Assembly (NCBI GenBank): GCA_033557465.1
Contig: CM066043.1
Location: forward strand, 106,692,278 to 106,756,277
DNA: 64,000 nt
Source of the DNA: Ichthyophis bannanicus
Lineage: Eukaryota > Chordata > Amphibia > Gymnophiona > Ichthyophiidae
Reading direction: 5' to 3'
Shown here: one piece after another, positions 55,186-64,000 of the stretch
Layout of the letters: the number at the start of each line of letters is the position of its first letter
Numbering within the stretch: position 1 is the first letter of the stretch
Made by a program: the position numbers and the translations under genes
The notes under the pieces: generated by a model
Database searches by the model: none
The model's input: the letters and a program-made list of their open reading frames with translations, nothing else
What the model was told of the DNA's origin: nothing

Positions 55186-56764
55186 TTGCATAGGTTTGCC
55201 CAGGTGGTGTGGGCTTTCTTGTGGCTGTCTTATTCTATTCCCCTGGGCAGAGGTGGCCTTGGGATGGCTTCCAAGCCCCAGTGTGTGATTTGTGGGTCCC
55301 GCAGGACGGCAGGGACTGACTCTGGCATCTGCAGGGGCTGTGCTGCAGTGCCCCCTGAGTTAGAGCAATCTGTGAATGTTCAGGAACAGGCTACCCCTGG
55401 GGATGCTTCTACTTCCGGGGACAGCGTTCTTTCTCCAAGCATCCCTCAGTCTGGCTCGGTTCCTCCGGCCAGCGGTTCAGTGGCTGCGCTCCAGCAGGCG
55501 GCTGTTGCTGCCTCAACTATGGACTTCTCCCCTGATTTTGTACTCCTCATGCATCAGGCATTTCGCCTGAGCAGGTCCGGACAGTTGCCGGCTGTCTGGC
55601 CCCCCTCCCTCCCCTCGGGGTCCTTGGGGGCGGCCCAGTGTCCCTCACCGCCCGGGGGCAAGCGGCTTCGGTTGGGGGGACAAGAGCAGGACGCCCTGGG
55701 TCTCCTGGATTCCGAGGCAGAGGGCGATCCTGAGACTGAAGCGGAGGATTTGGAGGATGGGGAGATCCCTGGGCCGGAAGATCAGGCTCGGGTCATTCGA
55801 GTGTTCCGTAGGGACGAGCTGGTTCCTTTGGTCACGGAGTCCCTTCAGGCGCTAAACCTTTCGGCGGTGCGGTCCCTGGAGGAGGAGGGTCTTGAGGATC
55901 CTCTGATTCAAGCAGTCAGGGATGCCCAGGTGGTTTTTTCCCGTCCACTGCGTGGTGGATCAGATGATCCAGGCGGAGTGGGAGCACCCGGAATCCGGTT
56001 TGAAGGGGATTCGGACCATGAATCGGCTTTATCCTCTTGCTGACAAGGACAGGGACTTGTTCAGGTCCCCCCGGGTGGATGCTGCGGTCTCCGCAGTGAC
56101 CAAGAAAACCACCATCCCGGTTGAGGGGGCGGCGGCCCTCAAGGACGGGCAGGATAAGAAGGTTGATAACTTGCTCAAGCAGACCTTCGATACGGATGCC
56201 GTGTCATTGCAGGCCTCTATCTGTGGGGCTTGGGTGGCTCGGTCGTGTCTGCGGTGGTCACAGCAACTGCGCTCGAGCCCCGGACTAGACCAGCAGGGTC
56301 TGGTGGAGGTGACCCGGCTGGAGTCCGGCTCGGCTTACCTGGCGGATCTGTTTTATGATTTGATCCGCGCGTTGGCTAACAGTATGGCATCCGCGGTAGC
56401 AGCGCGCCGGTCCCTCTGGTTGCGCAGCTGGGCGGCGGACAGTTCTTCTAAGGCCCGCCTCAGTAAGCTGCCGTTTAAGGGCAGATTATTATTTGGGGAG
56501 GCTCTCGAGAAATTGGTAAAGGATCTCGGTGAGTCCAAAGGGGGCCGGCTTCCGGAGGATAAACCAAGGTCCAACCGGTCCACCTCGTCGGCGCGGGGAT
56601 CCTTTCGGGATCAGCGCAGGTTTCGGCCCTCCCGCCAGTGGTCCTCGCAGCGGGGCCGGTTTGGAGCCCGTAGCCAAGGATTTCGGGCTTTCAGGGGAGC
56701 CGGCAGAGGCTTCTCCGCAGCCGGCTCTTCATCGGGTTCTTCCTTTGGACGCAAGCCACAATGA
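55186..56764 (+). pseudogene. DIRS gag-like ORF with one frameshift
   Basis: Two frames overlap: 55186-56043 and 55922-56764. Homology with the decayed copy at 2.5-3.9 kb shows they are halves of one protein. The first half has a cysteine motif C-x2-C ... C-x2-C (CVICGSRRTAGTDSGICRGC; probable start MASKPQ at 55264), a low-complexity middle and acidic stretches. The second has QMIQAEWEHPESGL, RVDAAVSAVTKKTTIPVEG, LPFKGRLLFGEALEKLVKDL and a basic R/G/S-rich tail suited to nucleic-acid binding. The shift lies at about 55925-55960. Confidence 0.85.
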
Positions 56765-58666
56765 CGCCAGGCAGGCTCTGGAGGGAGGACCGCTTGTCGG
56801 CGGGCGCTTGCGCGACTTTCTTTCCTCTTGGGCCCAAATAACGTCGGATCGCTGGGTGCTACAAATTATAGAGGAGGGTTACGCTCTGGAATTGCGTTCC
56901 CACTTCCAGATTCCTTTGTTCTGTCTCCCAGCAGGGGCGAGCAAAAGACGAGGGACATCCGCGTGACCCTGGCTCGATTGTTAGCGCTGGGAGCGGTGGT
57001 TCCAGTGCCTCCCTTGGAAAGAGGCGCTGGTCGCTACTCCATCTATTTTGTGGTACCCAAAAAGGGCGACTCTCTGCGTCTGATTTTGGATCTCAAAGGC
57101 GTGAATCGCGCGCTCAGAGTGCCGCATTTCCGCATGGAAACCCTGCGGTCAGTCATTGTAGCGGTGCGAAAGGGGGAGTTTTTGACGTCCCTCGATCTTA
57201 CCGAGGCCTATCTGCACATTCCGATACACCCAGCCCATCAGCGGTTTCTCCGCTTCGCGTTCCCGTGGGGCCACTTTCAGTTCCGGGCCATGCCGTTCGG
57301 CTTGGCTACGGCCCCGCGCACTTTCACAAAGGTGATGGTGGTGGTTGCGGCGGCCTTGCGCAAGGAGGGCATTTTGGTCCATCCTTACCTGGACGACTGG
57401 TTGATACGAGCAAAATCCGGTCGAGAGTGCCTGCGGGTCACGAGCAGGGTGGTAGCTCTGCTGCGATCCCTCGGCTGGGTGGTGAACGAAAGAAAGAGTT
57501 GTCTGCGGCCCTCGCAGGACCTGGAGTATCTGGGGGTGCGCTTCGACACTGCTCGGGGGCTGGTGTGCCTTCCCGAGCGCCGCGTCCTGACGTTGCGGGC
57601 TCTTGTCCGACTATTTCGGGGGATGCCCGCTCCGTCGGCGTGGTGGTACCTACGGCTTCTCGGGACGATGGCGGCGACCTTAGAGGTGGTTCCGTGGGCG
57701 CGGTTCCACATGCGCCCGCTACAGAGGGCGCTCCTTCGTCGCTGGTCCAACCAGTGCGATTCCTTGCACAAGAGACTGCCCTGCCCGAAGGCAGTGCGGC
57801 GGTCGCTTCGGTGGTGGCTCTCCTCCGAGAACCTGACGCGGGGAATTCCCTTGGAGCCTTCTCTGTGGGTCCCCCTCACTACGGATGCGAGCCTAGTCGG
57901 CTGGGGAGCACACTGCGAGACCCGCTTCACGCAGGGGGTGTGGTCCTCGCAGGAAGCGTCTTGGTCGATCAACCGCCTCGAGCTGCGGGCGGTCCGACTA
58001 GCCCTGATGGCCCTGGAACCTCTGCTCCTGGGCCGGGCGGTCCGAGTCTGGTCGGACAATGCGACCACGGTGGCGTACATCAATCGCCAAGGGGGCACAG
58101 GGAGTGTGGCCCTGGAAACCGAAGCGACGGCCTTTTTCAGCTGGGTGCAGACTCGGCTGCCGGCGATCTCGGCGGCGCACATTGCAGGCGCGGACAATGT
58201 CCAGGCCGACTTTCTCAGCAGAGTGCGGGTGGACCCCGGAGAGTGGGAGTTAAATCCTCAGGTGTATGCGCAGATAGTTCGGCGGTGGGGTCCGCCCATC
58301 ATGGATCTCATGGCGACCTTCCAGTCGGCCAAGACAAGTCGCTTCTTCAGCAGACGGCGGGAGCGGATGTCCGAAGGACTCGACGCTCTCATTCAGCCGT
58401 GGCCGACGTCCGGGATGCTGTACGTTTTCCCCCCGTGGGCCCTGATCGGTCGGGTCGTCCAGCGCATCGAGGGCCATCAGGGCCGGGTGCTGCTGGTGGC
58501 TCCGGATTGGCCCCGGAGGCCCTGGTATGCCGACCTCGTTCGGCTTCGAGACGGCGTGCCGTGGCGCCTTCCGGCGCTACCGGATCTTCTTCTTCAGGGC
58601 CCCTTGCGGATGCCCCAGGTGGCTCGGTTCTCGCTTACGGTTTGGCCATTGAGAGGGCTCGGCTGA
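56760..58666 (+). CDS. DIRS reverse transcriptase, RNase H and methyltransferase-like region
   Basis: The main frame is 56828-58666 (612 codons as counted from 56828). The N-terminal lead (56760-56930: VGGRLRDFLSSWAQITSDRW, IIEEGYALEL) is in another frame, so a frameshift near 56930 separates it from the core. RT motifs: RYSIYFVVPKKGDSLRLILD, TSLDLTEAYLHIPI, FRAMPFGLATAPRTFTKV and HPYLDDWLIRAK (YLDD at residues 187-190, nucleotides 57386-57397). RNase H motifs: TTDASLVGWGAH, INRLELRAV, WSDNATTVAYINRQGG and GADNVQADFLSR. The C-terminal part (IMDLMATFQSAKTSRFFSRR ... YVFPPWALIG ... VLLVAPDWPRRPWYADL) matches the region called methyltransferase-like in DIRS. All RT and RNase H catalytic residues are present. 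Confidence 0.9.
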
Positions 58667-59706
58667 AAAAGAAGGGTTATTCGCCCGCGGTGATTTCCAC
58701 CTTACTGCGGGCAAGAAAGTCGTCCACTTCTCTTACTTATGTTCGAATTTGGAGAATTTTTGAGGACTGGTGCTCCCGGCGTGGAGTTCGGGCGGCGACG
58801 GTCTCGGTGCCCGTCGTGCTCAGCTTTCTGCAGGATGGCTTCGAGAAGGGTCTCGCGGCCAGTTCCCTGAAGGTCCATTTGGCCGCGCTCTCTTGCTATA
58901 GAGGCAAGGTTTTGGGCCGCCTTCTTGGCGCTCATGCGGATGTGCGGCGTTTCTTGACCGCCGTGTTTCATTTGCGGCCTTCCCGCAGAGCGGTGATTCC
59001 TCCGTGGGATTTGAATTTAGTTCTGCGGGCCCTGGCTCGGGAACCCTTTGAGCCCTTGCGGAGGGCATCCTTGAAGGATCTCACGTTGAAGACGGTTTTT
59101 CTGGTAGCCATTTGCTCGGCACGGCGCATCTCGGATCTACAGGCCTTGTCATGCCGAGAACCTTTCTTGTCTTTTTCTGCGGAGCGGGTTGTGCTCCGTC
59201 CGGTTCCCTCCTTCCTGCCAAAGGTGGTGTCTCCTTTTCACCTGAATCAGGCAGTATTTCTACCAGTGGTTTCGGCGGACTCGGTCGAGTCGGTGGACAA
59301 GGGGCTTCACCGGCTTGATGTGGGCCGCACGCTGCGTCGGTATTTACAGTCTACCGAGTCATTTCGGAAGACTGATCGGCTTTTTGTGCTCTTTGGGGGT
59401 GCACGGAAAGGGGAGGCGGCGGCTAAGGCCTCCATTGCTCGATGGCTTAAAGAAGCGATCGCCTCCGCGTATCTGTTGCAGCGGCGGCTGGTTCCGGAGG
59501 GGCTCCGGGCTCATTCTACTAGGGCTCAGGCGGCCTCTTGGGCGGAGCATGGTCTGGTTCCACCAGCGGAGATCTGTAGAGCGGCCACTTGGTCGTCTCT
59601 GCATGCTTTCAGCAGGCACTATCGCTTGGATGTGTCAGCGGCTCGGGATTCCTGTTTTGGTTCGGCGGTTTTGCGCGCCGGCCTACAAGGTCCCGCCCGG
59701 TCTTAA
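58630..59706 (+). CDS. DIRS tyrosine recombinase
   Basis: A frame open to 59706 whose meaningful part starts around 58630, overlapping the end of the RT/RNase H frame by about 35 bases. It begins near a SVLAYGLAIERARLKKKGYS motif and carries an N-terminal core-binding region (TYVRIWRIFEDWCSRRGV, LKVHLAALSCYRGKVLG). The catalytic domain follows with SARRISDLQAL (first arginine), GLRAHSTRAQAASWAEHG (H-x-x-R), and WSSLHAFSRHYRLDVS with the nucleophilic tyrosine in RHY. It joins the linear circle intermediate to the target without target duplication. The set of catalytic residues is complete, so the enzyme could be functional. The true start codon is uncertain because the frame continues upstream as an alternative reading of the RT. 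Confidence 0.92.
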   Translation, partial: LAYGLAIERARLKKKGYSPAVISTLLRARKSSTSLTYVRIWRIFEDWCSRRGVRAATVSVPVVLSFLQDGFEKGLAASSLKVHLAALSCYRGKVLGRLLGAHADVRRFLTAVFHLRPSRRAVIPPWDLNLVLRALAREPFEPLRRASLKDLTLKTVFLVAICSARRISDLQALSCREPFLSFSAERVVLRPVPSFLPKVVSPFHLNQAVFLPVVSADSVESVDKGLHRLDVGRTLRRYLQSTESFRKTDRLFVLFGGARKGEAAAKASIARWLKEAIASAYLLQRRLVPEGLRAHSTRAQAASWAEHGLVPPAEICRAATWSSLHAFSRHYRLDVSAARDSCFGSAVLRAGLQGPARS

Positions 59707-59712
59707 CTGCTC

Positions 59713-59830
59713 TGTTACATCCCGATTGTGGAGGACTAAACTGGATATCCGCACAGGAAATGGAAATTACACTAACCTGGTAATTGTAGTTCCTGTAGGA
59801 TCCAGTTTAGTCCTCCTTCCCTCCCGAATA
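59713..59830. repeat. DIRS internal complementary region
   Basis: Contains, joined head to tail, complements of both outer ends of the element: GGACTAAACTGGATATCCGC then ACAGG (complement of the left end at 54304) followed directly by AAATGGAAATTACACTAACC, TGGTAATTG and GTAGTTCCTGTAGGATCC (complement of the right end at 60295). This is the template for circle closure in DIRS replication. Confidence 0.92.
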
Positions 59831-60129
59831 TCTGCATGATCTTGCGGCGCGCTATCCCGAGCGGGAGATTCTAAGATAGTTTTGCGTCCCGTTCGGACCT
59901 TAGCGGCAGTCGTGCTTCTAGCTATGGCTCTTCCCTTTCTTTTGGGGTTCCGTAAGCTCCTTAGTACCTGGGGGGAGCTCTGTGTCAATGTAGGGGCGTC
60001 GATTCCGGCGCCGTGCAGTGTTCTGACTTCCTCGTTTGGGGAGGGAGTTGGTTATTCCAGGGGGGGAAGTACAAGGTTTAATGTTAATCTGATAATAATC
60101 TGATGTGTTGCTTCGTTCAGTATGCTTTG

Positions 60130-60295
60130 TTACTAGTACACTGGGGGGCTTCTGGGAGCTCCTGCTGGATATGTACTACAGAAGATTTGATTGGTCCAGT
60201 CTACAGGCTGCAGTGAGAGGGGCAGTACCCGATTGTGGAGGACTAAACTGGATCCTACAGGAACTACAATTACCAGGTTAGTGTAATTTCCATTT
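60130..60295. repeat. DIRS right inverted terminal repeat
   Basis: Runs from CACTGGGGGGCTTCTGGGAG through GATTTGATTGGTCCAGTCTA to GGACTAAACTGGATCCTACA and ends in GTTAGTGTAATTTCCATTT. It is the inverse of the left repeat, with an extended outer tip that is also found in the internal complementary region. Confidence 0.92.
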
Positions 60296-60534
60296 GTGGT
60301 AGCAAAGAAAACCAAAGACTTGAGACAGATAAACATAAATGGCAGAAAACTTCCTTTCCCCAAAATAAGCTTCGTTACCTATCCTTAATAAGAATTTTTA
60401 GAAATGTTATGTACTTCCAGAAAGTCTGTTTTTCTCAGAAAATTCAAGATGCCATCAAAGAGCTGCATGAATTGCTTTCCACAGAAAAGTGTTTATTAAT
60501 TAGTTCCTCTGTCAAGGCCCCTAGTGAGGCCATG
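60296..60534. other. Unassigned sequence after the DIRS element
   Basis: Ordinary AT-rich sequence. It does not continue the CR1 element that abuts the left side of the DIRS. Confidence 0.5.
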
Positions 60535-61500
60535 GGCGTAGTTGGGGGGGGGGGGAGGTAAGGGAGGCAGTGCCCCCCCAAATGAGTTGCCCCAATGATG
60601 GCCGCAACGTTTGTCTGCTCGCAGGGATCCGATCTCTTGTGGGCAGATAGAAGGGGGTTTTGCTGTGATCACAGCCATCCCCTTCTCTTCTGCCTGCAGT
60701 CAGACAAGCTTCTCGGCCATTGTCGTGGCAACTCATTTGGGTGGGGGGGGGGGGAATTCCTGTGGGCAGAAGAGCAGTGGCAGCCCAGAGACAAGCAGTC
60801 TGCCTGTGGGGATCCAATCCCCTGCGAACAAAAGAGAAGAGGAAGGTGTGTGTGTGTGTGTGTGTGTGAGAAGGAGGATGGGAAGGATTTTAGGGCGGGA
60901 GACTCTGGAAGGGTAACACAGGAGGGGAGCCAGCAGGAGAGAGGTTGGAGGGGGAGGGAAGAGTGCAAAGTGTTGACAAAAGATGCATTCACCTTCCCAA
61001 GAAGGCAGACACACGCAGGCATCATACCTCCATACAATGGACACCCACATGCATGGGCACTTCACCTTCACCCCATACACACACAGGCACCTCATCTTTG
61101 CACCAAACACACACATACAGGCATTCCATCTCCACATGAAAGAGAGGCACCCCACGTCTGCATGACACACATTCACATACACACACAGGCACCCCACCTC
61201 TGCACCACACACACAGATGCCCTGCGCCCCATCTACATGAAGGCACCTAGCATATCTCCTCCCATGCACAGTCAGGCACACCACAGTTGCACCATATACA
61301 CATACAGACACTTAATATCTGAAACCATAACTGTTATCTGTATTTTTGTCTAAAGATACCACGTGGTATAAGAACTCTGGTGCTGGTCTCATGAGACTTG
61401 AGACCAGCATGAGAGACAGTGGGGGGTGGGCGCAAGGAGTTCACAAGCTCTGCTTTTAAGATTTTGGCTTGGCTCCTAAATCCACAAAAAAATTGTTGAG
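60535..61500 (-). repeat. Unclassified GT-rich interspersed repeat, copy C (inverted)
   Basis: Reverse-oriented relative of the repeats at 35.6 and 41.4 kb. The shared start (complement AGGAGCCAAGCCAAAATCTT at about 61455-61475) is followed by a CA-rich variable block (60980-61310, words such as CACACACAGGCACCCCA) and by GGGCAG/GATCCGATCTCTTGTGGGC units (60600-60850). Long open frames on both strands come from the dinucleotide composition and have no protein motif. Confidence 0.75.
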
Positions 61501-62330
61501 TTCTGCAATAGAAGCACAGCACGTTTGGCATCTTGGCGCCAGCTATAGACTGCAAAGCTGCACAAAGTCTCATCACTCTATGCACCTCGCTGCTCAGCAG
61601 ATGTAAAAGCAGCAGCTACCAGAAACATAAGGCACAGTTTTCGCTGATCTCACATGCAGGCAACACTGCCTCTCTTCATAGTCTGTCCCCTCCCTCGATC
61701 CTAGTGATTCTTGTTCAGAGATGGGCTGTGGCGAGAGCCAGCATTGCACCTAATCAGCAACCTGGTCACCTCTAAGCAAGTGGCACTGAGATCGACAGAG
61801 AGGGAAGACTATGGGTAAAGACTGTGCCGTCTGCATGTGGGATCTGAGAGGCCTGTGCATCTCATGCTACTGCTCAGCAAAGGTGAGGTAAAGTGTCACC
61901 TGCCTCCTCTATTTCTTGTGTTACACTGCATACAGAGCCTGGCTTATTGGGGTTTCAATTTAATTTTACCTACATATTTCTTCGAGTTTATTATAATTGA
62001 TTTTGTACTTGGTAAAGGCCTAACTGTGTTTTGCCTGTGTGACTGAGACCAAGTGTTCTGTTAGCATGGAGTTTCTATGTAGGATTTGTAGTAATCTGGC
62101 TTGTTCGGTTTTCCAAATAGGTAAAAGAATGTTCTAAAGCCCACTGCAGTATTTATGGTGCTGCTCTTTTCTGGGTATGCTCCTTACTGTGTTAATTTTT
62201 GAAGCAAGTTTCATGATGGTATGGTAGATTTGCATTATATTTATTTATTTTAAAAAAATTATATTCCGCACTAACACCTAGGTGGATAACAAAAAAACAT
62301 ACATAAAATTTACACCTAAAAACATAGAAA
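61501..62330. other. Unassigned sequence
   Basis: No gene is recognised. The short frames at 61533-62046 have no motif. A short AT-rich stretch with ATTTATTTATTTTAAAAAAA at about 62238 and a TATATTCCGCACTAACACC motif looks like another minus-strand LINE tail. Confidence 0.45.
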
Positions 62331-62788
62331 CAGAAATATGATGACAGAAAAAGACCACATGGCCTATCTAGTCTGTCCTTCCATAACAACAACTACAACA
62401 GTCCCCTTTTTACCTTTAGAGATCCTCTGTTTGTCCCATGCTTTTTTGAATTCAGTTACTGTCCTCATCTCTACCACCTCCACTGGGAGACTATTCCATG
62501 GATCCACTACTCTTTCCGTAAAGAAATATTTCCGCATATCTCTCCTGAATCTATCTCCCTTCACCCTCATCCCATGTCCCCTTGTAGCAGAACTTGCTTT
62601 CAATTGAAAGAGGCTCTCTCCCTGAACATTTATGCCACAGAGGTATTTAAACATCTCAATCATATCACCTCTATCCCGCCTTTCCTCTAAGGTGTACATA
62701 TTAAGATCCTTAAGTCTGTCCCCATATGCTTTATAATTAAGACCACTAATCATTTTAGTAGCCACCCTCTGCACCGACTCCATCCAAA
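62331..62788 (-). pseudogene. CR1-type LINE 3' fragment, minus strand
   Basis: Same subfamily as 5296-5935 and 47112-47820. Minus-strand motifs: MESVQRVATKMISGLNYKAY, YTLEERRDRGDMIEMFKYL, FFTERVVDPWNSLPVEVVEM, then the complement of the TTTCTATGTTTTTA-type end. It is 5' truncated and abuts another copy at 62789. Confidence 0.9.
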
Positions 62789-64000
62789 CAATAGAAACAT
62801 GGCGGCAGAAAAAGACCACATGGCCTGTCTAGTCTGCCCTTCCATATCACCCACTACAAGAGTCCCCTTTTTTCCTTTAGAGAGCCTCTGTATTGTCCCA
62901 TGCATTTTTGAATTTAGATACTGTCCTCATCTCTACCACTTCTACTGGAAAACCATTGCACACATCTACAACTCTTTCCATAAAGAAATATTTCCGCATA
63001 TTACTCCTGAGTCTTATCTCCTTTCACCCTCATCCTATGTCCCTTCATAGCAAGGCTTGCTTTCAATCGAAAGAGGCTCTCCTGTACATTTATGCCATTT
63101 AAACGTCTCAATCATATCACCTCCGTCCTGCCTTTCCTCTAAAGTATACATATTAAGGTCCTTAAGTCTGTCCTCATATGCTTTATAACAAAGACCATTA
63201 ACCATTCTAGTAGCCACCCTCTGTACCGACTCCAACATTTTTTATATCCTTTTGAAGGTGCGGTCTCCAGAATTGCACACAATACTCCAAATGAGGTCGC
63301 ACCAAGGACTTATACAGAGGCACTACCACCTCCTTTCTTCTGGTTGCCATTTCTCTTCCTATGCACCCAAGCATCCTTCTAGCTTTCGCTGTCGCCTTTT
63401 TTATCTGCTTAGCTACTTTGAGATCGTCAGACACAATCACACCTAGGTCCCATTCTTCTTGCATGGACAGAAATACTTCACCCCCTATACTGTACCGCTC
63501 CCTTGGATTGTTGCAGCCCAAATGCTTGACCCTTCATTTTTTTAGCATTAAGTCTCAGCTGCCAAATTCTAGACCATTCTTCAAGCTTAACTAGATCCCT
63601 CCTCATATTATCTACACCTTCCTGGGTGTCTACTCTATTGCAGATTTTGGTATCATTCGCAAAGGGGCAAACCTTACCCGACAGCCCTTCTGCTATATCA
63701 CTAACAAAGATGTTAAAAAGAATCGGACCAAGGACAGATCCCTGTGGCACTCCATTGGTAACCACCTTCTCCTCAGAGTGAACTCCATCTACCTGTACCC
63801 TTTGACGCCTCCCACTCAACCAATTTCTAACCCAAGCAATAACTTTAGGGTCCATCCCAAGGGTGCTTAGTTTGTTTGTAAGTCGCTTGTGCAGAACTGT
63901 GTCAAATGCTTTACTGAAATCTAAATACACCACATCTAGGGCTCTCCCTCTGTCCAACTCCCTGGTCACCCAGTCAAAGAAATCAATCAGATTTGTCTGA
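62789..64000 (-). pseudogene. CR1-type LINE, minus strand, running off the window
   Basis: Contains LDVVYLDFSKAFDTVLHKRL, TNGVPQGSVLGPILFNIFVS, a catalytic box changed to FANDTKI (FADDTKI expected), WDLGVIVSDDLKVAKQIKKA, LVRPHLEYCVQFWRPHLQK and YTLEERQDGGDMIETFK, then its own 3' end at 62789. The N-terminal part lies beyond the window edge. The changed catalytic aspartate and frame breaks show that it is inactive. Confidence 0.9.

Larger units (their letters stand above)
54304..60295 (+). mobile_element. DIRS retrotransposon, nearly complete
   Basis: An element of about 6.0 kb with the full DIRS architecture: left inverted terminal repeat, gag-like ORF, reverse transcriptase/RNase H with a trailing methyltransferase-like region, overlapping tyrosine recombinase ORF, internal complementary region and right inverted terminal repeat. 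DIRS elements replicate through a circular intermediate templated by the internal complementary region and integrate with a tyrosine recombinase instead of a DDE integrase. The coding half is far more GC and CpG rich than its surroundings. Only gag and the gag/RT junction show frame problems. The recombinase is intact. Confidence 0.93.

Noticed and set aside
57385..58197. Minus-strand ORF of 270 codons in the DIRS element
   Set aside because: Antisense shadow of the GC-rich RT frame, with arginine-rich composition and no motif.
57265..58620. First 450 codons of the long frame ending at 59706
   Set aside because: This is an alternative reading of the RT/RNase H region. Only the part from about 58630 has recombinase motifs.
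60595..61353. ORF of 252 codons and its antisense ORF of 192 codons
   Set aside because: They arise from CA/TG-rich repeat copy C. The peptides are H/T/P-rich or C/V-rich low complexity with no domain.
44000..64000. Search for PQBP1 coding exons on the plus strand
   Set aside because: No sequence encoding the expected N-terminus or WW domain was seen. The region is repeats; the gene, if present, lies beyond the window or further into an intron.
1..64000. CRISPR arrays, operons, prokaryotic defence or biosynthetic clusters
   Set aside because: Spliced gene structure, SINE/LINE content and CpG promoter show that this is vertebrate DNA. Tandem repeats here are minisatellites, not spaced repeats.

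Overview
The window is vertebrate nuclear DNA. It holds one complete single-copy gene surrounded and interrupted by many layers of transposable elements. The gene is TIMM17B, on the minus strand. Its six coding exons (43398-43423, 42189-42288, 41056-41119, 24572-24700, 23374-23484, 22914-23002) splice with consistent phases and GT/AG borders into a 172-residue TIM17-family protein. Intron 3 is about 16.4 kb because of transposon insertions; the other four introns are about 0.4-1.1 kb. A CpG-rich, CCAAT/E-box/ETS-containing promoter region lies just upstream (43424-43960).

The mixture of abundant CR1/L2-type LINEs, RTE (BovB-like) LINEs, a full-length L1/Tx1-type LINE, DIRS elements with tyrosine recombinase, Penelope-like elements, Tc1 and Harbinger-type elements and a tRNA-headed SINE suggests a non-mammalian tetrapod. 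I would guess an amphibian, perhaps a caecilian, but this is inferred from repeat content only.

Layout: 1-5300 low-complexity sequence, a C-rich minisatellite, a long hairpin and a decayed DIRS gag. 5300-16309 a three-level nest: an L1 with an intact 1278-residue ORF2 sits inside an L2-type LINE, which sits inside an RTE LINE. 16310-22400 a decayed DIRS RT, a MITE, a Tc1 scrap and an unclassified element with a conserved ORF. 22400-43423 TIMM17B, with RTE, SINE, a second inverted copy of the unclassified element, L2-like LINEs, a Harbinger MITE, Penelope-like fragments and a Tc1 interrupted by a Penelope-like insertion. 43424-54303 the promoter, Penelope-like units with terminal inverted repeats and two CR1 elements. 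54304-60295 a nearly complete DIRS element with inverted terminal repeats and an internal complementary region. 60296-64000 an unclassified GT/CA-rich repeat and CR1 copies.

I see no gene cluster or defence-like system. The items most likely to be undescribed are the element carried as inverted copies at 19.9-21.5 and 28.0-29.5 kb with its unrecognised ORF, the Penelope-like units bounded by inverted repeats, and the three-copy GT-rich repeat.
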